The translations under genes were made by a program, and so were the position numbers. Under the pieces are notes generated by a model that saw only the letters and a program-made list of their open reading frames with translations, had not been told where the DNA came from and made no database searches. Below are positions 1 through 10,022 of a DNA stretch of 64,000 nucleotides, piece after piece (the stretch's first letter is position 1; each line of letters opens with the position of its first letter). Source of the DNA: Pseudarthrobacter siccitolerans (GTDB lineage Bacteria; Actinomycetota; Actinomycetes; Actinomycetales; Micrococcaceae). The stretch covers positions 21,976 to 85,975 of the forward strand of contig NZ_CAQI01000041.1 of assembly GCF_001046895.1 (NCBI RefSeq). The letters are read 5' to 3'.

Positions 1-1
1 C

Positions 2-826
2 TCCAACGACCTGTTCTCGAACTTCCTCGACTCCACCATGAGCTACTCCTCAGCCCTGTTCCCGGCTGACGCCGGAGCGCTGGGCTCCGTGGGATGGGAG
101 GCCCTGGCGGAAGCACAGCGGGCAAAAATTGACCGGCTGCTGGACAAAGCCGGCGTGGGAGAAGGGACCCGGCTGCTGGAAATCGGCACCGGGTGGGGCG
201 AGCTGGCACTGCGGGCAGCGGCCCGCGGCGCCACCGTCTACAGCGTCACCCTCTCCAGCGAGCAGCAGGCCCTTGCACAGGAGCGCATCGCCGCGGCCGG
301 TTATTCGGACCGCGTCACAGTGGCGCTGCAGGACTACCGGGCAGTGGAAGGCGAGTACGACGCCGTGGTGTCCGTGGAGATGATCGAGGCCGTGGGCTAC
401 GAATACTGGCCCATCTATTTCCAGACCATCGACCGCGTCCTGGCGCCGGGCGGAAAGGTGGCCATCCAGGCGATCACCATGCCCCACGGCAGGATGCTGG
501 CCACCCGGAACGCCTACACCTGGGTCCACAAGTACATCTTCCCCGGCGGCTTCCTGCCGTCCGTCCGGGCGATCGAGACCGTCACCCAGCAGCACACCAC
601 GCTGCGCGTGCGCGAGCGGATGGGCATGGGGGACCACTACGCCGCCACGCTGCGTTTGTGGGAGGAGCGGTTCCTGGAGCGGTCCCGCGAGGTGGCGGAG
701 CTAGGCTTCGATGCGGTGTTCCAGCGGATGTGGCTGTTCTACCTGTGCTACTCCCGGGCAGGCTTCCAGTCCGGCTACCTGGATGTGCAGCAGGTTGTGC
801 TGGACCGCCGGGAGGTCCAGCTCTAG
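2..826 (+). CDS. cfa: Cyclopropane-fatty-acyl-phospholipid synthase, C-terminal part (5' end outside window)
   Basis: The reading frame is open from base 2, so the N-terminus lies upstream; 274 residues are visible. The first visible residues, SNDLFSNFLDSTMSYSSALF, match the region just before the methyltransferase core of CFA synthases. The SAM-binding loop LLEIGTGWGELALRA follows, then SVEMIEAVGYEYWPIYF and the IFPGGFLPS segment typical of the family. The enzyme would methylate double bonds of membrane phospholipid acyl chains using S-adenosylmethionine, at the inner face of the membrane. A terminator hairpin follows 65 bases after the stop. Family assignment is secure; the exact lipid product could be cyclopropane or a related methyl-branched chain. 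Confidence 0.92.
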   Translation, partial: SNDLFSNFLDSTMSYSSALFPADAGALGSVGWEALAEAQRAKIDRLLDKAGVGEGTRLLEIGTGWGELALRAAARGATVYSVTLSSEQQALAQERIAAAGYSDRVTVALQDYRAVEGEYDAVVSVEMIEAVGYEYWPIYFQTIDRVLAPGGKVAIQAITMPHGRMLATRNAYTWVHKYIFPGGFLPSVRAIETVTQQHTTLRVRERMGMGDHYAATLRLWEERFLERSREVAELGFDAVFQRMWLFYLCYSRAGFQSGYLDVQQVVLDRREVQL

Positions 827-890
827 CAGCCGCTGCCTGCGGCGGGGTGTGGCACCTGGCCGCGGGCCGGCGTCGTGCGTTTGGTCACCT

Positions 891-925
891 GAAGGGGTTC
901 CGAAGGTCACTTCGGAGCCCCTTTT
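891..925 (+). terminator. Rho-independent terminator after cfa
   Basis: The inverted repeat AAGGGGTTCCGAA / TTCGGAGCCCCTT has one G-T position and a short loop, and is followed by TTTTT. It lies just downstream of the cfa stop codon. Confidence 0.8.
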
Positions 926-1148
926 TGGTGCCGTCCGCACTCCGCCGCTACTCCGCGCGGCAGGTGCGACACGCCGTCTTTTCCACGACACGCTGGGCGT
1001 TAATTGTGGCTAAGTACTCCACAGGGTGTGGATTCCGTCCGCGAAAACAGCGGGATTCCGGACATTTTGAAGGCCTCTCCCTGTGGATTAAAGGTGCATT
1101 AAATGACATACTTGTAATACATCATCTTGGGGTTCCAAAGAGGCGTCT

Positions 1149-1168
1149 GCACTAGATGTAGTATCTAG
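1149..1168 (+). promoter_or_regulatory. Candidate NrdR box upstream of nrdH
   Basis: The sequence GCACTAGATGTAGTAT (1149-1164) fits the known NrdR box pattern, in which C-W-A-N-A-T-N-T-W-G is the conserved core. The flanking bases also form CTAGAT-N5-ATCTAG. It sits about 60 bases before the nrdH start, where NrdR boxes usually lie. NrdR represses ribonucleotide reductase genes when dATP is plentiful. A clear second box one helical interval upstream was not found, so this is a candidate only. The rest of 926-1148 shows no gene. Confidence 0.5.
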
Positions 1169-1226
1169 GTACAGCTTGGGCGGGAACACCGGACGAGCAA
1201 GTTTTCCAGAAAAGGGGACAGGAACC

Positions 1227-1472
1227 ATGACCGTAACGGTTTACACAAAGCCTGCTTGTGTTCAGTGCAACGCCACCTACCGGGCTCTCGACAAGAAGGG
1301 CATCGCGTACCAGAGTGTTGACATCTCCCAGGACGCCGAAGCCCTCGAGCGCCTGAAGGCACTGGGTTACATGCAGGCCCCCGTTGTGGTCACCGACCAG
1401 GACCACTGGTCAGGCTTCCGCCCGGACAAGATCGAGGAACTGGCGCTCTCCGCAGTTTCCTCCGTGGCCTAA
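1227..1472 (+). CDS. nrdH: Glutaredoxin-like NrdH redoxin
   Basis: An 81-residue thioredoxin-fold protein with the CVQC redox motif near residue 11 (KPACVQCNATYRAL), a TVTVYTKPAC start and the WSGFRPDKI C-terminal signature of NrdH. It passes electrons from thioredoxin reductase to the class Ib ribonucleotide reductase NrdE in the cytoplasm. The ATG at 1227 was chosen because a purine-rich GGGGACAGGAACC stretch precedes it and because family members start here; the upstream in-frame extension is not conserved-looking. It is the first gene of the nrdHIEF block, 51 bases before nrdI. Confidence 0.96.
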   Translation: MTVTVYTKPACVQCNATYRALDKKGIAYQSVDISQDAEALERLKALGYMQAPVVVTDQDHWSGFRPDKIEELALSAVSSVA

Positions 1473-1523
1473 GGGGTCACACTTTTTCCTGCCGGCAACC
1501 GTCAACCAGCTGAGGTGACTCCC

Positions 1524-2072
1524 ATGGCAGCACCAGCAGCACAGGAATCCTACACGGCGCAGGACTCCTATACATCGCAGGGAGCCTCCGGAAGGCAGCA
1601 AATCAACGCGGCTCAGCGCGGGGATGCTGCGGAGCCGGTTTCCGCGGTTGTCACCGGCAGCCAGCTCATCTACTTTTCCTCGGCATCCGAGAACACCAGC
1701 CGCTTCGTCTCGAAGCTTGGCCGTGAGGTGGCCCGGATTCCGCTGCTCCCGAAGGATGCACCCCTCCTTGCCACCCGGCCCTATGTGCTGGTGGTGCCAA
1801 CATATGGCGGCACCAGGGGAGAAGGATCCGTTCCAAAGCAGGTCATCCGGTTCCTGAACAACCCGCAGAACAGGCAGCTGATCCGCGGCGTGATCGGGGC
1901 CGGCAACACAAACTTCGGGGACAACTACTGCATGGCGGGGGACATCATCGCCGTCAAGTGCGGAGTACCGCACCTCTACCGCTTCGAATTAATGGGCACG
2001 CCAGACGACGTGACCCGTGTAAACAATGGATTGGACACGTTTTGGACACGACTGTCGCAGACACAGAAGTAA
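1524..2072 (+). CDS. nrdI: Flavodoxin-like NrdI
   Basis: NrdI is the FMN protein that generates the oxidant for assembling the dimanganese-tyrosyl cofactor of NrdF. The flavodoxin fold is visible as [15 protein letters not shown] (phosphate loop), [12 protein letters not shown] and [19 protein letters not shown], followed by the [10 protein letters not shown]-terminal motif. The ATG at 1524 has a GAGG Shine-Dalgarno at 1512-1515; a GTG at 1515 overlaps that site and is less likely. The roughly 45-residue N-terminal extension rich in Gln, Ser and Ala before the conserved core is longer than in most NrdI proteins and looks disordered. It lies between nrdH and nrdE. Confidence 0.95.
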   Translation: MAAPAAQESYTAQDSYTSQGASGRQQINAAQRGDAAEPVSAVVTGSQLIYFSSASENTSRFVSKLGREVARIPLLPKDAPLLATRPYVLVVPTYGGTRGEGSVPKQVIRFLNNPQNRQLIRGVIGAGNTNFGDNYCMAGDIIAVKCGVPHLYRFELMGTPDDVTRVNNGLDTFWTRLSQTQK

Positions 2073-2092
2073 CCAGGGCCCAGAAGCCTGAG

Positions 2093-4213
2093 ATGCCTGC
2101 CGCCTACAAGGGCCTGGGCTATCACGAGCTGAACGCGATGCTGAACCTGTATGGTCCCAGCGGCGAGATCCAGTTCGAGGCGGACCGCGAGGCCGCCCAC
2201 CAGTACTTCCTGCAGCACGTGAACAACAACACCGTGTTCTTCCATGACCTGGAAGAGAAGCTCGAATACCTGGTCAAGAACGACTACTACGAGCGCGAAA
2301 CCCTCGACCAGTACACGATGAACTTCATCCGTGACCTGTTCAACCGCGCCTACAAAAAGAAGTTCCGCTTCGAGACCTTCCTGGGCGCGTTCAAGTTCTA
2401 CACGTCCTACACACTGAAGACGTTTGACGGCAAGCGTTTCCTGGAGCGCTACGAGGACCGCGTGTGCATGGTTGCCCTGCACCTGGCCCGCGGCAACGAG
2501 CAGCTCGCCCTGCAGATGGTGGACGAGATCATCGAGGGCCGCTTCCAGCCGGCCACCCCCACCTTCCTGAACGCCGGCAAGAAGCAGCGCGGCGAGCTGG
2601 TGTCCTGCTTCCTGCTGCGCATCGAAGACAACATGGAGTCGATCGGCCGCTCCATCAACTCCGCCCTGCAGCTGTCCAAGCGCGGCGGCGGCGTGGCTTT
2701 CGCACTGACCAACATCCGTGAGGTGGGCGCGCCCATCAAGCAGATCGAGAACCAGTCTTCCGGCGTCATCCCGGTGATGAAGCTCCTCGAAGACAGCTTC
2801 TCCTACGCCAACCAGCTGGGTGCCCGCCAGGGTGCCGGTGCCGTGTACCTGCACGCGCACCACCCGGACATCTACCGGTTCCTGGACACCAAGCGGGAGA
2901 ACGCGGACGAGAAGATCCGCATCAAGACCCTCTCCCTTGGCGTGGTCATCCCGGACATCACGTTCGAGCTGGCCAAGAAGGACGAGGACATGTACCTGTT
3001 CTCGCCGTACGACGTCGAACGCGTCTACGGCATGCCGTTCTCCGACGTCTCGGTCACCGAGAAGTACTACGAGATGGTGGACGATTCCCGGATCAAGAAG
3101 ACCAAGATCAAGGCCCGCGAGTTCTTCCAGACCCTCGCCGAGATCCAGTTCGAATCCGGCTACCCGTACATCATGTTCGAGGACAAGGTGAACCGGGCCA
3201 ACCCGATCGACGGCAAGATCATCATGTCCAACCTGTGCTCGGAGATCCTCCAGGTCTCCCAGCCCACCACGTACAACGATGACCTGTCCTACGCTGACAC
3301 CGGCAAGGACATCTCCTGCAACCTGGGCTCGCTGAACATCGCCAAGACCATGGACTCGCCGGACTTCGGCCTGACCATCGAGACGGCCATCCGCTCGCTG
3401 TCGGCGGTCTCGGACATGTCCAACATCACCTCGGTGCCCTCCATCGCCAAGGGCAACGACCAGAGCCACGCCATCGGCCTGGGCCAGATGAACCTGCACG
3501 GCTACCTTGCCCGCGAGCGGGTGCACTACGGTTCCGAAGAAGGCCTGGACTTCACCAACATCTACTTCTACTCGGTGGTGTACCACGCCATCCGCGCCTC
3601 CAACCTGCTGTCCATCGAGACCGGCCAGACCTTCGGCGGCTTCGAAAAGTCCAAGTACGCCTCGGGCGAGTTCTTCGACAAATACACGGAGCAGGAGTGG
3701 ATGCCGCAGACCGAGAAGGTCCGCGAGTTGTTCAAAAACGTGCACATCCCCACACAGGCTGACTGGCTGGCGCTGAAGGCTTCGGTCATGGAGCACGGCA
3801 TCTACAACCAGAACCTGCAGGCTGTCCCGCCCACCGGTTCCATCTCCTACATCAACAACTCCACCTCCTCGATCCACCCGGTGGCGTCCAAGATCGAGAT
3901 CCGCAAGGAAGGCAAGATCGGCCGCGTCTACTACCCGGCGCCGTACCTGACCAACGACAACCTGGAGTACTACCAGGACGCGTACGAGATCGGCTACGAG
4001 AAGGTCATCGACACCTACGCTGCCGCCACCCAGCACGTGGACCAGGGCCTGTCCCTGACGCTGTTCTTCAAGGACACCGCCACCACCCGCGACATCAACA
4101 AGGCCCAGATCTACGCCTGGAAGAAGGGCATCAAGACCATCTACTACATCCGTCTCCGCCAACTCGCGCTGGAAGGGACTGAGGTGGAGGGCTGCGTTTC
4201 ATGCATGCTGTAG
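2093..4213 (+). CDS. nrdE: Class Ib ribonucleoside-diphosphate reductase, alpha subunit
   Basis: The large catalytic subunit reduces ribonucleoside diphosphates to deoxyribonucleotides. Visible signatures are [20 protein letters not shown] (substrate-site cysteine), the NLCSEI active-site segment with the thiyl-radical cysteine and its Asn/Glu partners, [18 protein letters not shown], and the C-terminal CVSCML redox pair that is re-reduced by NrdH. An N-terminal ATP cone regulatory domain is absent, as expected for class Ib. The ATG at 2093 gives 706 residues, the usual length. A TTG at 2042, overlapping nrdI, would add 17 residues and cannot be excluded. Confidence 0.96.
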   Translation: MPAAYKGLGYHELNAMLNLYGPSGEIQFEADREAAHQYFLQHVNNNTVFFHDLEEKLEYLVKNDYYERETLDQYTMNFIRDLFNRAYKKKFRFETFLGAFKFYTSYTLKTFDGKRFLERYEDRVCMVALHLARGNEQLALQMVDEIIEGRFQPATPTFLNAGKKQRGELVSCFLLRIEDNMESIGRSINSALQLSKRGGGVAFALTNIREVGAPIKQIENQSSGVIPVMKLLEDSFSYANQLGARQGAGAVYLHAHHPDIYRFLDTKRENADEKIRIKTLSLGVVIPDITFELAKKDEDMYLFSPYDVERVYGMPFSDVSVTEKYYEMVDDSRIKKTKIKAREFFQTLAEIQFESGYPYIMFEDKVNRANPIDGKIIMSNLCSEILQVSQPTTYNDDLSYADTGKDISCNLGSLNIAKTMDSPDFGLTIETAIRSLSAVSDMSNITSVPSIAKGNDQSHAIGLGQMNLHGYLARERVHYGSEEGLDFTNIYFYSVVYHAIRASNLLSIETGQTFGGFEKSKYASGEFFDKYTEQEWMPQTEKVRELFKNVHIPTQADWLALKASVMEHGIYNQNLQAVPPTGSISYINNSTSSIHPVASKIEIRKEGKIGRVYYPAPYLTNDNLEYYQDAYEIGYEKVIDTYAAATQHVDQGLSLTLFFKDTATTRDINKAQIYAWKKGIKTIYYIRLRQLALEGTEVEGCVSCML

Positions 4214-4229
4214 TTGTAGCTTCAACTAA

Positions 4230-5285
<1,056 letters not shown>

Positions 5286-5307
5286 TTTTTTTCTGTGAGA
5301 TCGGAGG

Positions 5308-5377
5308 CTAGTTGGCGGTTTAGCGACTAGTTGGCGATTTGGGACCGGAGATTTGGCGAAGACCGGCCTATCTGGCG
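5308..5377. repeat. Four TGGCG direct repeats after nrdF
   Basis: TTGGCG occurs at 5312, 5331 and 5353, and CTGGCG at 5372, giving spacings of 19, 22 and 19 bases. The first two are part of a longer direct repeat, CTAGTTGGCGGTTT and CTAGTTGGCGATTT. They lie between nrdF and a frameshifted gene, just before its likely start. They may be operator half-sites or simply a duplicated remnant. Confidence 0.4.
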
Positions 5378-5447
5378 GCTTTGCCTGAAAGTCTCGAAGC
5401 TTGTTTCAGCATTTGGAGCCAACTGGGAATATGGAGGTAGCTCGCCT

Positions 5448-6579
5448 GTGGCGTGGCCAACTATGCGCGTCTTGAAAGAACTTACCCGAGGCTGGGAGGA
5501 CATTCGTCAGCGTTCCTTAATTGCCGGGGGCGACTGGAAAAGCCTTCCGGCGCTATCAGAACTCTCTCATCCCGCCATCCAAGTGTGTCAGGACTTTGAC
5601 ACGAACCCGGCAAGTCCAAAGTACGAACGCCACAAGGAGGCTACGCAGGCTGCCGGGTACCCCGTTGTGGAGGCAAGAGACCTGAAGACCGGACCAGGGT
5701 GGCGTGCAGCCGTAATTGTTCAGGACGGTGTTTCGTGGATCGTCCACGCCGATACACACGATCGATTTCACGCTGGGGTCTCTAGCCGTTTCGGTGGTCA
5801 GCTTCGGGAGGCAACTGAGCCGACCGAGCTGGATTTCGCTTTGAGGAAGCTCAAGCTGGCCGAGAGGGAAGTGATGAGGTCGGTGAAGGAGTGGCAGGAA
5901 CACATCATTCTTGTGACGCTCACGGCGTTCCGCAAGGCGTTCAAGGAGCATCCGGACGGTCGGGAAGTTAAAGTGATGCTTCCGTGCCCCCCCTTCGGCC
6001 TTGTTGCAGTCCGGAATCCCTGCAGTAGACGTGGAGCTCACCATCTCCGTGATCGCTGAGGAACCTCAGGGGACTGAAGAAGGCCACGAAATCGGGGAGA
6101 CACTTGCCGAGGTCAACCTCAAGTTCGATTCGTGGAAATTTGTGGGTGCTCAGGGCGGATCTTCGGCATATGCGCGGGGTGTCGAGACTATTCTCCTGAC
6201 TACGATCCTGCCTATTCTGGATAGTCGCGAGGAAACGTGGGCGAAGGAACCGGCGGCTCACTATGGCTTGGATGGAAGCTTGAGGTTCAGCATCGAAATG
6301 TCGAGGATGCGCGCCCTCCAGATTGTTTTTGCTGCAGAAAATGAGGGAATCTCTGCTGAAGCTTCAGGGCAGGCAACTCGAGCCGATGTCCACCATTTTG
6401 TTACAGGCGAAGCACTGAAATCCGCTATTGCTGAGCAAAAGCCACTACGGGCTGCTTGTGGTTATTGGTTCGTCCCAGCAAGGTTTCCCGATGGCCTTCC
6501 TTTGTGCGATGACTGTTCGAAGCAGGGTCTTGTCATACGGTTTCTTGAGCAGATGGGGGCAGGGCCGCTGCAACGTTGA
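5448..6579 (+). pseudogene. Frameshifted DUF3039-like protein of unknown function
   Basis: Two overlapping frames together make one protein of about 375 residues. The first frame (GTG 5448 with GGAGG at 5433, or ATG 5463) runs through a conserved-looking segment, VSWIVHADTHDRFH, then hits a seven-C run at 5987-5993. Removing one C joins it to the second frame, which has no good start of its own. The second part ends with ACGYWFVPARFPDGLPLCDDC, whose CG-x-W-x-P-x-R...C-x2-C spacing resembles the zinc-ribbon-like end of DUF3039 proteins. Either the gene is broken, the run is a sequencing error, or frameshifting is programmed. Base composition is less GC-rich than the neighbouring core genes, which suggests acquired DNA. 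Confidence 0.6.
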
Positions 6580-6617
6580 GGCGAACTCGAATGCGGCCTC
6601 ACCATGACGCGCAAAAC

Positions 6618-6656
6618 AAAACCGGTCGGTCCCAACTGAAGGGGGCCGACCGGTTT
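6618..6656. terminator. Bidirectional terminator
   Basis: The arms AAACCGGTCGG and CCGACCGGTTT are joined by a short loop and followed by TTTTT on the plus strand and TTTTGTTTT on the minus strand. It separates the DUF3039 remnant from the convergent antitoxin-like gene and can serve both. Confidence 0.85.
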
Positions 6657-6680
6657 TTGAATCTTTGGGGATTTACGAAG

Positions 6681-7112
6681 CTAGTAGCCGAGCTTCCGGG
6701 CTGTGTCTGGATCGACGCCAGCGACGGCCGGTATCAACTGATCAATCGCCTGTGATCGGTTCGCGAATGCAGCAGCAACATCGCGAGATGCCTGCGCCTG
6801 GCGATCTTTCAAAGCAAAAACCGATTCTGCTGAGATTCGTTGGTCACGGGCTCCCACCACGCGGGAACAGAGTTCACCTTCCGCGATCATTTTTAGAATA
6901 GTGGGGCGGCTTACGTTTAGGACTTGAGCCGCTTCATTGGGGGTAAGCTCCTCGCATTGGGACAGAACTTGAACGGTGAGACCGCGGCGCACAAGGCCGA
7001 GGACCTCCTGAAATGCCTCAGTTATCTTCGACTCCGGGTCAAGATGTTTAACTGCCTCTTCAACTGCGTTTATTTCGGCAGTTGGGACGGTGTTGGCCGG
7101 GATGGTTTTCAT
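6681..7112 (-). CDS. HTH excisionase-family, antitoxin-like DNA-binding protein
   Basis: A 143-residue protein whose centre, LTPNEAAQVLNVSRPTIL, is a clear MerR/excisionase-type helix-turn-helix, followed by the wing region GARDQRISAESVFAL. Proteins of this build in actinobacteria often act as antitoxins next to a PIN-domain toxin. Here no toxin gene follows: the stop is 25 bases from a strong terminator. It is therefore an orphan antitoxin or a stand-alone regulator. Upstream of its ATG lies an array of TGTAGC/TGTCGT repeats with 9-base period, a likely autoregulatory operator. The antitoxin role is inferred from family resemblance only. Confidence 0.75.
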   Translation of the reverse strand: MKTIPANTVPTAEINAVEEAVKHLDPESKITEAFQEVLGLVRRGLTVQVLSQCEELTPNEAAQVLNVSRPTILKMIAEGELCSRVVGARDQRISAESVFALKDRQAQASRDVAAAFANRSQAIDQLIPAVAGVDPDTARKLGY

Positions 7113-7149
7113 TACTTATCGCCTACTTCTTCTCTGCTCGCCTTGGCTA

Positions 7150-7185
7150 TGTCATGTGTAGCAGGTGTCGTAAATGTAGCAAGTG
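7150..7185 (-). promoter_or_regulatory. Nine-base-phased operator-like repeats upstream of the HTH gene
   Basis: TGTAGC (7157), TGTCGT (7166) and TGTAGC (7175) are spaced exactly nine bases apart, with TGTCAT at 7150 as a possible fourth unit. On the gene's strand they read GCTACA-N3-ACGACA-N3-GCTACA. They lie 45-73 bases upstream of the start codon at 7112, in the promoter position, and are likely binding sites for the encoded HTH protein. Confidence 0.5.
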
Positions 7186-7734
7186 AAAGCCCGCGCGGGC
7201 AAGCTAAGGACATGCTTTCTGACTCTCGTGGAGGAGGGGTACCACTGTGAACCAGGAAGGGATGCCGCGGCTGGTGGGGTTTGCCTGTAGTGGGACTCCA
7301 GGCTGAGCGGCGGCTCCGGGTCGACTATAGTGGCCCACCCGCCGCCGTAACGAACACGCAGCAGTCACTATAGGCAGGTACTACATGCGCGACGTCCAAC
7401 CGGGCTTGGTCCTGGACCAGATCCAGTGCCCCCCGGCGCCTCATTGTACTGAGGCGGATACTGCGGGTCGTCGGTTCCACATACGTCCGGCGATCTTCTG
7501 CCGTCAACCGGCCGGAGCTGAGTCCGTGATGAGCGGATGTGCCGTCTATGTCCAAGAAGTGGCTGTAAGGCCGTCACTCCACCAGCGCTAATCGAGTCCG
7601 CCTCCCTCGTAAAGTGCGCTGCACCACGACGAGTGAAGCGAACAGGGCATTGGTTCGCCGTGACCTCATGATCGACTTGTAGACTCAACTGGAGTTTGCA
7701 AGGCAAAAGCGGTGCTGAATTGTGGGGGGACATG
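7186..7734. other. Intergenic stretch without a supported gene
   Basis: No frame here has both a convincing start and protein-like composition. The one structure seen is a perfect eight-base inverted repeat, CTATAGTG at 7324-7331 and CACTATAG at 7366-7373, separated by 34 bases. It may be a mobile-element footprint, but no matching transposase is present. Confidence 0.5.
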
Positions 7735-8036
7735 ATGAGTTCACCTGGACGGAATATCCTAGCCGGGCTTGCTCGAAAGATTAAAGAAGAAGCTGGCTAC
7801 AGGTGTGCCATCCCCACTTGCAGGGGGACCTCTGGCCTAGAGATGGCGCATATCGTACCGTGGGCGAAAGTGAAGGCACACTCGTTCGACAATCTGAGCT
7901 TCGCGGAATTCAGGTCGGCGGCCGGGGCGTGTGGCGCATCGGGGCCAACGACATCGAGGACTACATCGCCGAAGCGTACCGGCGCACCGTCGAAAGGATT
8001 GCTGCTGGGGAACTGAAGGATGAAGGGCAAGCGTAG
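7735..8036 (+). pseudogene. Chimeric remnant: HNH nuclease N-terminus joined to the C-terminus of a BldC-like HTH protein
   Basis: From the ATG at 7735 (ATG 7732 is also possible; GGGGGGA at 7724) one frame encodes an HNH-nuclease start, with EEAGYRCAIPTC and LEMAHIVPWAKVKAHSFDNL. That segment normally continues to the second metal-binding motif of an HNH domain, but the motif is missing. At about 7894 the homology shifts to another frame that encodes ELRGIQVGGRGVWRIGANDI, EDYIAEAYRRT and so on, the C-terminal half of a short BldC-like helix-turn-helix protein lacking its HTH. The picture is a deletion that fused two unrelated genes. Neither half can be functional as written. Confidence 0.65.
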
Positions 8037-8083
8037 CCGCCCATAACGTGCCTTCACCCTCACGGTTCAAGTTGGCTGACCCC

Positions 8084-8590
8084 TTAGGCCGGTTGGACAA
8101 CACGCACTCCTGACACCCTCAGGCTGGTCGCGTTGCCTTCGCTGTATCGGAAGGGGACGAAGGCCTCGACGGAGCCTGAATAAGGGCAGGTGTCTGTGGA
8201 CGACAGCAGATTAAAGGTGAAGGTTTCCCCTTGGATTACGGAAACCCGGCTGTCTTGTTGATCTGCCCCTGAAAGGCGACATGTGATTGCACCAGTGCTA
8301 TCTGTCGCGACGGCATTTTGCAATGAGGATTTGATAATCAATGTCTCAAAAGATGTGCCTTCCCACGGCACCGGTATCTGCTGAATGACGACGTTCATCT
8401 GACCGCTAACGAAGGTGAGGATCTCTTGTGTCTCTCCGTCCGGTGTGACAATGTAAAGCGGATCACCCTCCAGGGGAAGGCTGAAAACTTGGGCGGCCCT
8501 GGGAGAAGCTGCCTGTGCCGGTGCGATCGATCCGATGACGGCAACGGAAAGCGTGATGAGCAAAACTGCGAAAGCTTTATTTCGGGTCAT
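8084..8590 (-). CDS. Secreted protein of unknown function
   Basis: A 168-residue product with a clear Sec signal peptide: MTRNK, then a hydrophobic core (AFAVLLITLSVAVIGSIA) and a PAQAAS cleavage region near residue 28. The mature part is beta-rich, with two cysteines (ITCRLS and TDTCPYS) likely to form a disulfide outside the cell. The ATG at 8590 is preceded by GGAGACAATC, a good ribosome site, and places the signal peptide at the very N-terminus; the longer open frame upstream does not. I do not recognise a family. No operon partner is evident. Confidence 0.7.
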   Translation of the reverse strand: MTRNKAFAVLLITLSVAVIGSIAPAQAASPRAAQVFSLPLEGDPLYIVTPDGETQEILTFVSGQMNVVIQQIPVPWEGTSFETLIIKSSLQNAVATDSTGAITCRLSGADQQDSRVSVIQGETFTFNLLSSTDTCPYSGSVEAFVPFRYSEGNATSLRVSGVRVVQPA

Positions 8591-8871
8591 GATTGTCTCC
8601 GAGGAATTGTCTAAATACGAGCCGGGTTGCCGGTCGTAAATTTGAGCCCGAAGGGGCGTTCGGGACGCGGCCCTAACTGCAGCCGACAACGGCCACTCTC
8701 GGTCCTGCCGTAGAGGACCTGAATGTGCGGCAATTGTATTTCTGAAATGGACTGGCTGGCCTACCCAATTTTGCTGCGTTGACCCTAATACGAAGCCGTG
8801 AGCTACCCTCTGCGAAGGACACGCCTCACGGGTTCCGCAAGACTGTCGGTGCCCGGGAGCACCATGGAAGC

Positions 8872-9159
8872 ATGACGGCTCCAACTGTTGAGGCGGCGAT
8901 CCACGAACTGATGGATCTCGCCTGGAATCTTGTCTATGACCTGCTCGGGCAGCGGGGCCTGCTCGGTGACGGGTTGTTCGTCGAGGAGTACACCGGGATC
9001 CATTCCTGGGTGGAAGACCTCACCCGCTACACGGTGGTCCATTCCCGGGAGGTGGCGGTCCTGTTCGTGGACACCCGGCCCGTGGACGCCATTGTCTTCC
9101 GCCATGACCTGCTGGGCGCCGACGACCCGAAGAGCTATTTCGTGCTCCCATGGGCTTAG
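8872..9159 (+). CDS. Short protein of unknown function
   Basis: A 95-residue acidic, largely hydrophobic-patterned protein (HELMDLAWNLVYDLLG, VVHSREVAVLFVDTRPVDAI) without signal peptide or membrane segment; likely a small cytosolic alpha/beta fold. The ATG at 8872 lacks a good Shine-Dalgarno, but CACCAT lies exactly six bases upstream, a variant of the leaderless -10 seen elsewhere in this window. It is divergent from the secreted-protein gene at 8084-8590. No family recognised. Confidence 0.5.
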   Translation: MTAPTVEAAIHELMDLAWNLVYDLLGQRGLLGDGLFVEEYTGIHSWVEDLTRYTVVHSREVAVLFVDTRPVDAIVFRHDLLGADDPKSYFVLPWA

Positions 9160-9236
9160 TGCCGGGGACGCCGCATTTCCCCGTCCATGCAATGAGTTGG
9201 CGCGCCGCAGGTGGGATCGCCTATCGGATTAGCTGG

Positions 9237-10022
9237 TCACTTGTAGGACCTGAACACGATCGAGTCGAAGACGGCGCGTGCCTCTCTCATCAGCTCCGGG
9301 TTGATCGAGTCGTCGATATGGCCCACCCCGGTCACAGCCCGCTGGCCGTTCAGGTCGACCACCCGGCAGGTTTCGCGTTCGCCCCGAGTGGAGTACCCGT
9401 GTGTGCAGGTGAATCTATTTTCTGAGTGGATACATAACCTATCGGCATCGCAGGCGTTGATGTCCACATCGCCCTCGACGGAGTGGTCGAACTCGAAGCC
9501 GGAGTAATTGCCGACCATGACCTTGGTGGGAGGGGTGCTTGCCGTTGACGACTGCGCCGCCATAGCCTTACTGAAGGCCTCGGCCGACGGACCGACATCG
9601 GCAAGGGCGCCCATCCACCTGCACGCGTCCATCGACACATAGTTGGCAGGCCAAAGCGTTATATAGACGGCCCATTCAGCCGGGTGATCCGGGTCGTCCT
9701 TGCCCAAGCTTTTGCTGTCGAGAGCAAACCAGCCGTCTGAGACGGTGATCTCGAAAGGTTCCTTGTAGCCGGCGACGGGGACGAGGTACGTGCCGGCGTC
9801 GATGTCGCCACTCTCCGGCAGCGGTGGGACCGTGCGGGTGCCGCCGTCGGTCGGCGGCGGTGGGAGTGTCAGCTCCGTAGTTGGAGCACTGACGGACGGG
9901 AGAGGAACATCGTCGGACTCATACTGACAGCCGCCAAGACTTGCAATCAGTGCGATCGCTATCAGGGGCAGGAGGTGGCGAGGTCGTTGAGCGGCTTTTT
10001 CGAGGGGTGTCCTGGAACTCAT
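9237..10022 (-). CDS. Putative lipoprotein of unknown function
   Basis: A 261-residue protein with a basic start, a hydrophobic stretch (LLPLIAIALIASLGGC) and a lipobox LGGC, so the cysteine near residue 32 should be lipidated and the protein anchored on the outer face of the membrane. A Pro/Thr-rich linker follows, then a domain with four further cysteines (DACRW, INACDADRLC, FTCTHG, ETCRVV) that probably form disulfides. There is no obvious Shine-Dalgarno. No family recognised; the domain could be an extracellular binding or sensor module. Confidence 0.7.
   Translation of the reverse strand: MSSRTPLEKAAQRPRHLLPLIAIALIASLGGCQYESDDVPLPSVSAPTTELTLPPPPTDGGTRTVPPLPESGDIDAGTYLVPVAGYKEPFEITVSDGWFALDSKSLGKDDPDHPAEWAVYITLWPANYVSMDACRWMGALADVGPSAEAFSKAMAAQSSTASTPPTKVMVGNYSGFEFDHSVEGDVDINACDADRLCIHSENRFTCTHGYSTRGERETCRVVDLNGQRAVTGVGHIDDSINPELMREARAVFDSIVFRSYK

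Noticed and set aside
1976..4162. Very long minus-strand open frame opposite nrdE
   Set aside because: It is a by-product of GC-rich codon bias; the plus strand holds the complete, motif-rich NrdE protein, and the antisense product is low-complexity without family motifs.
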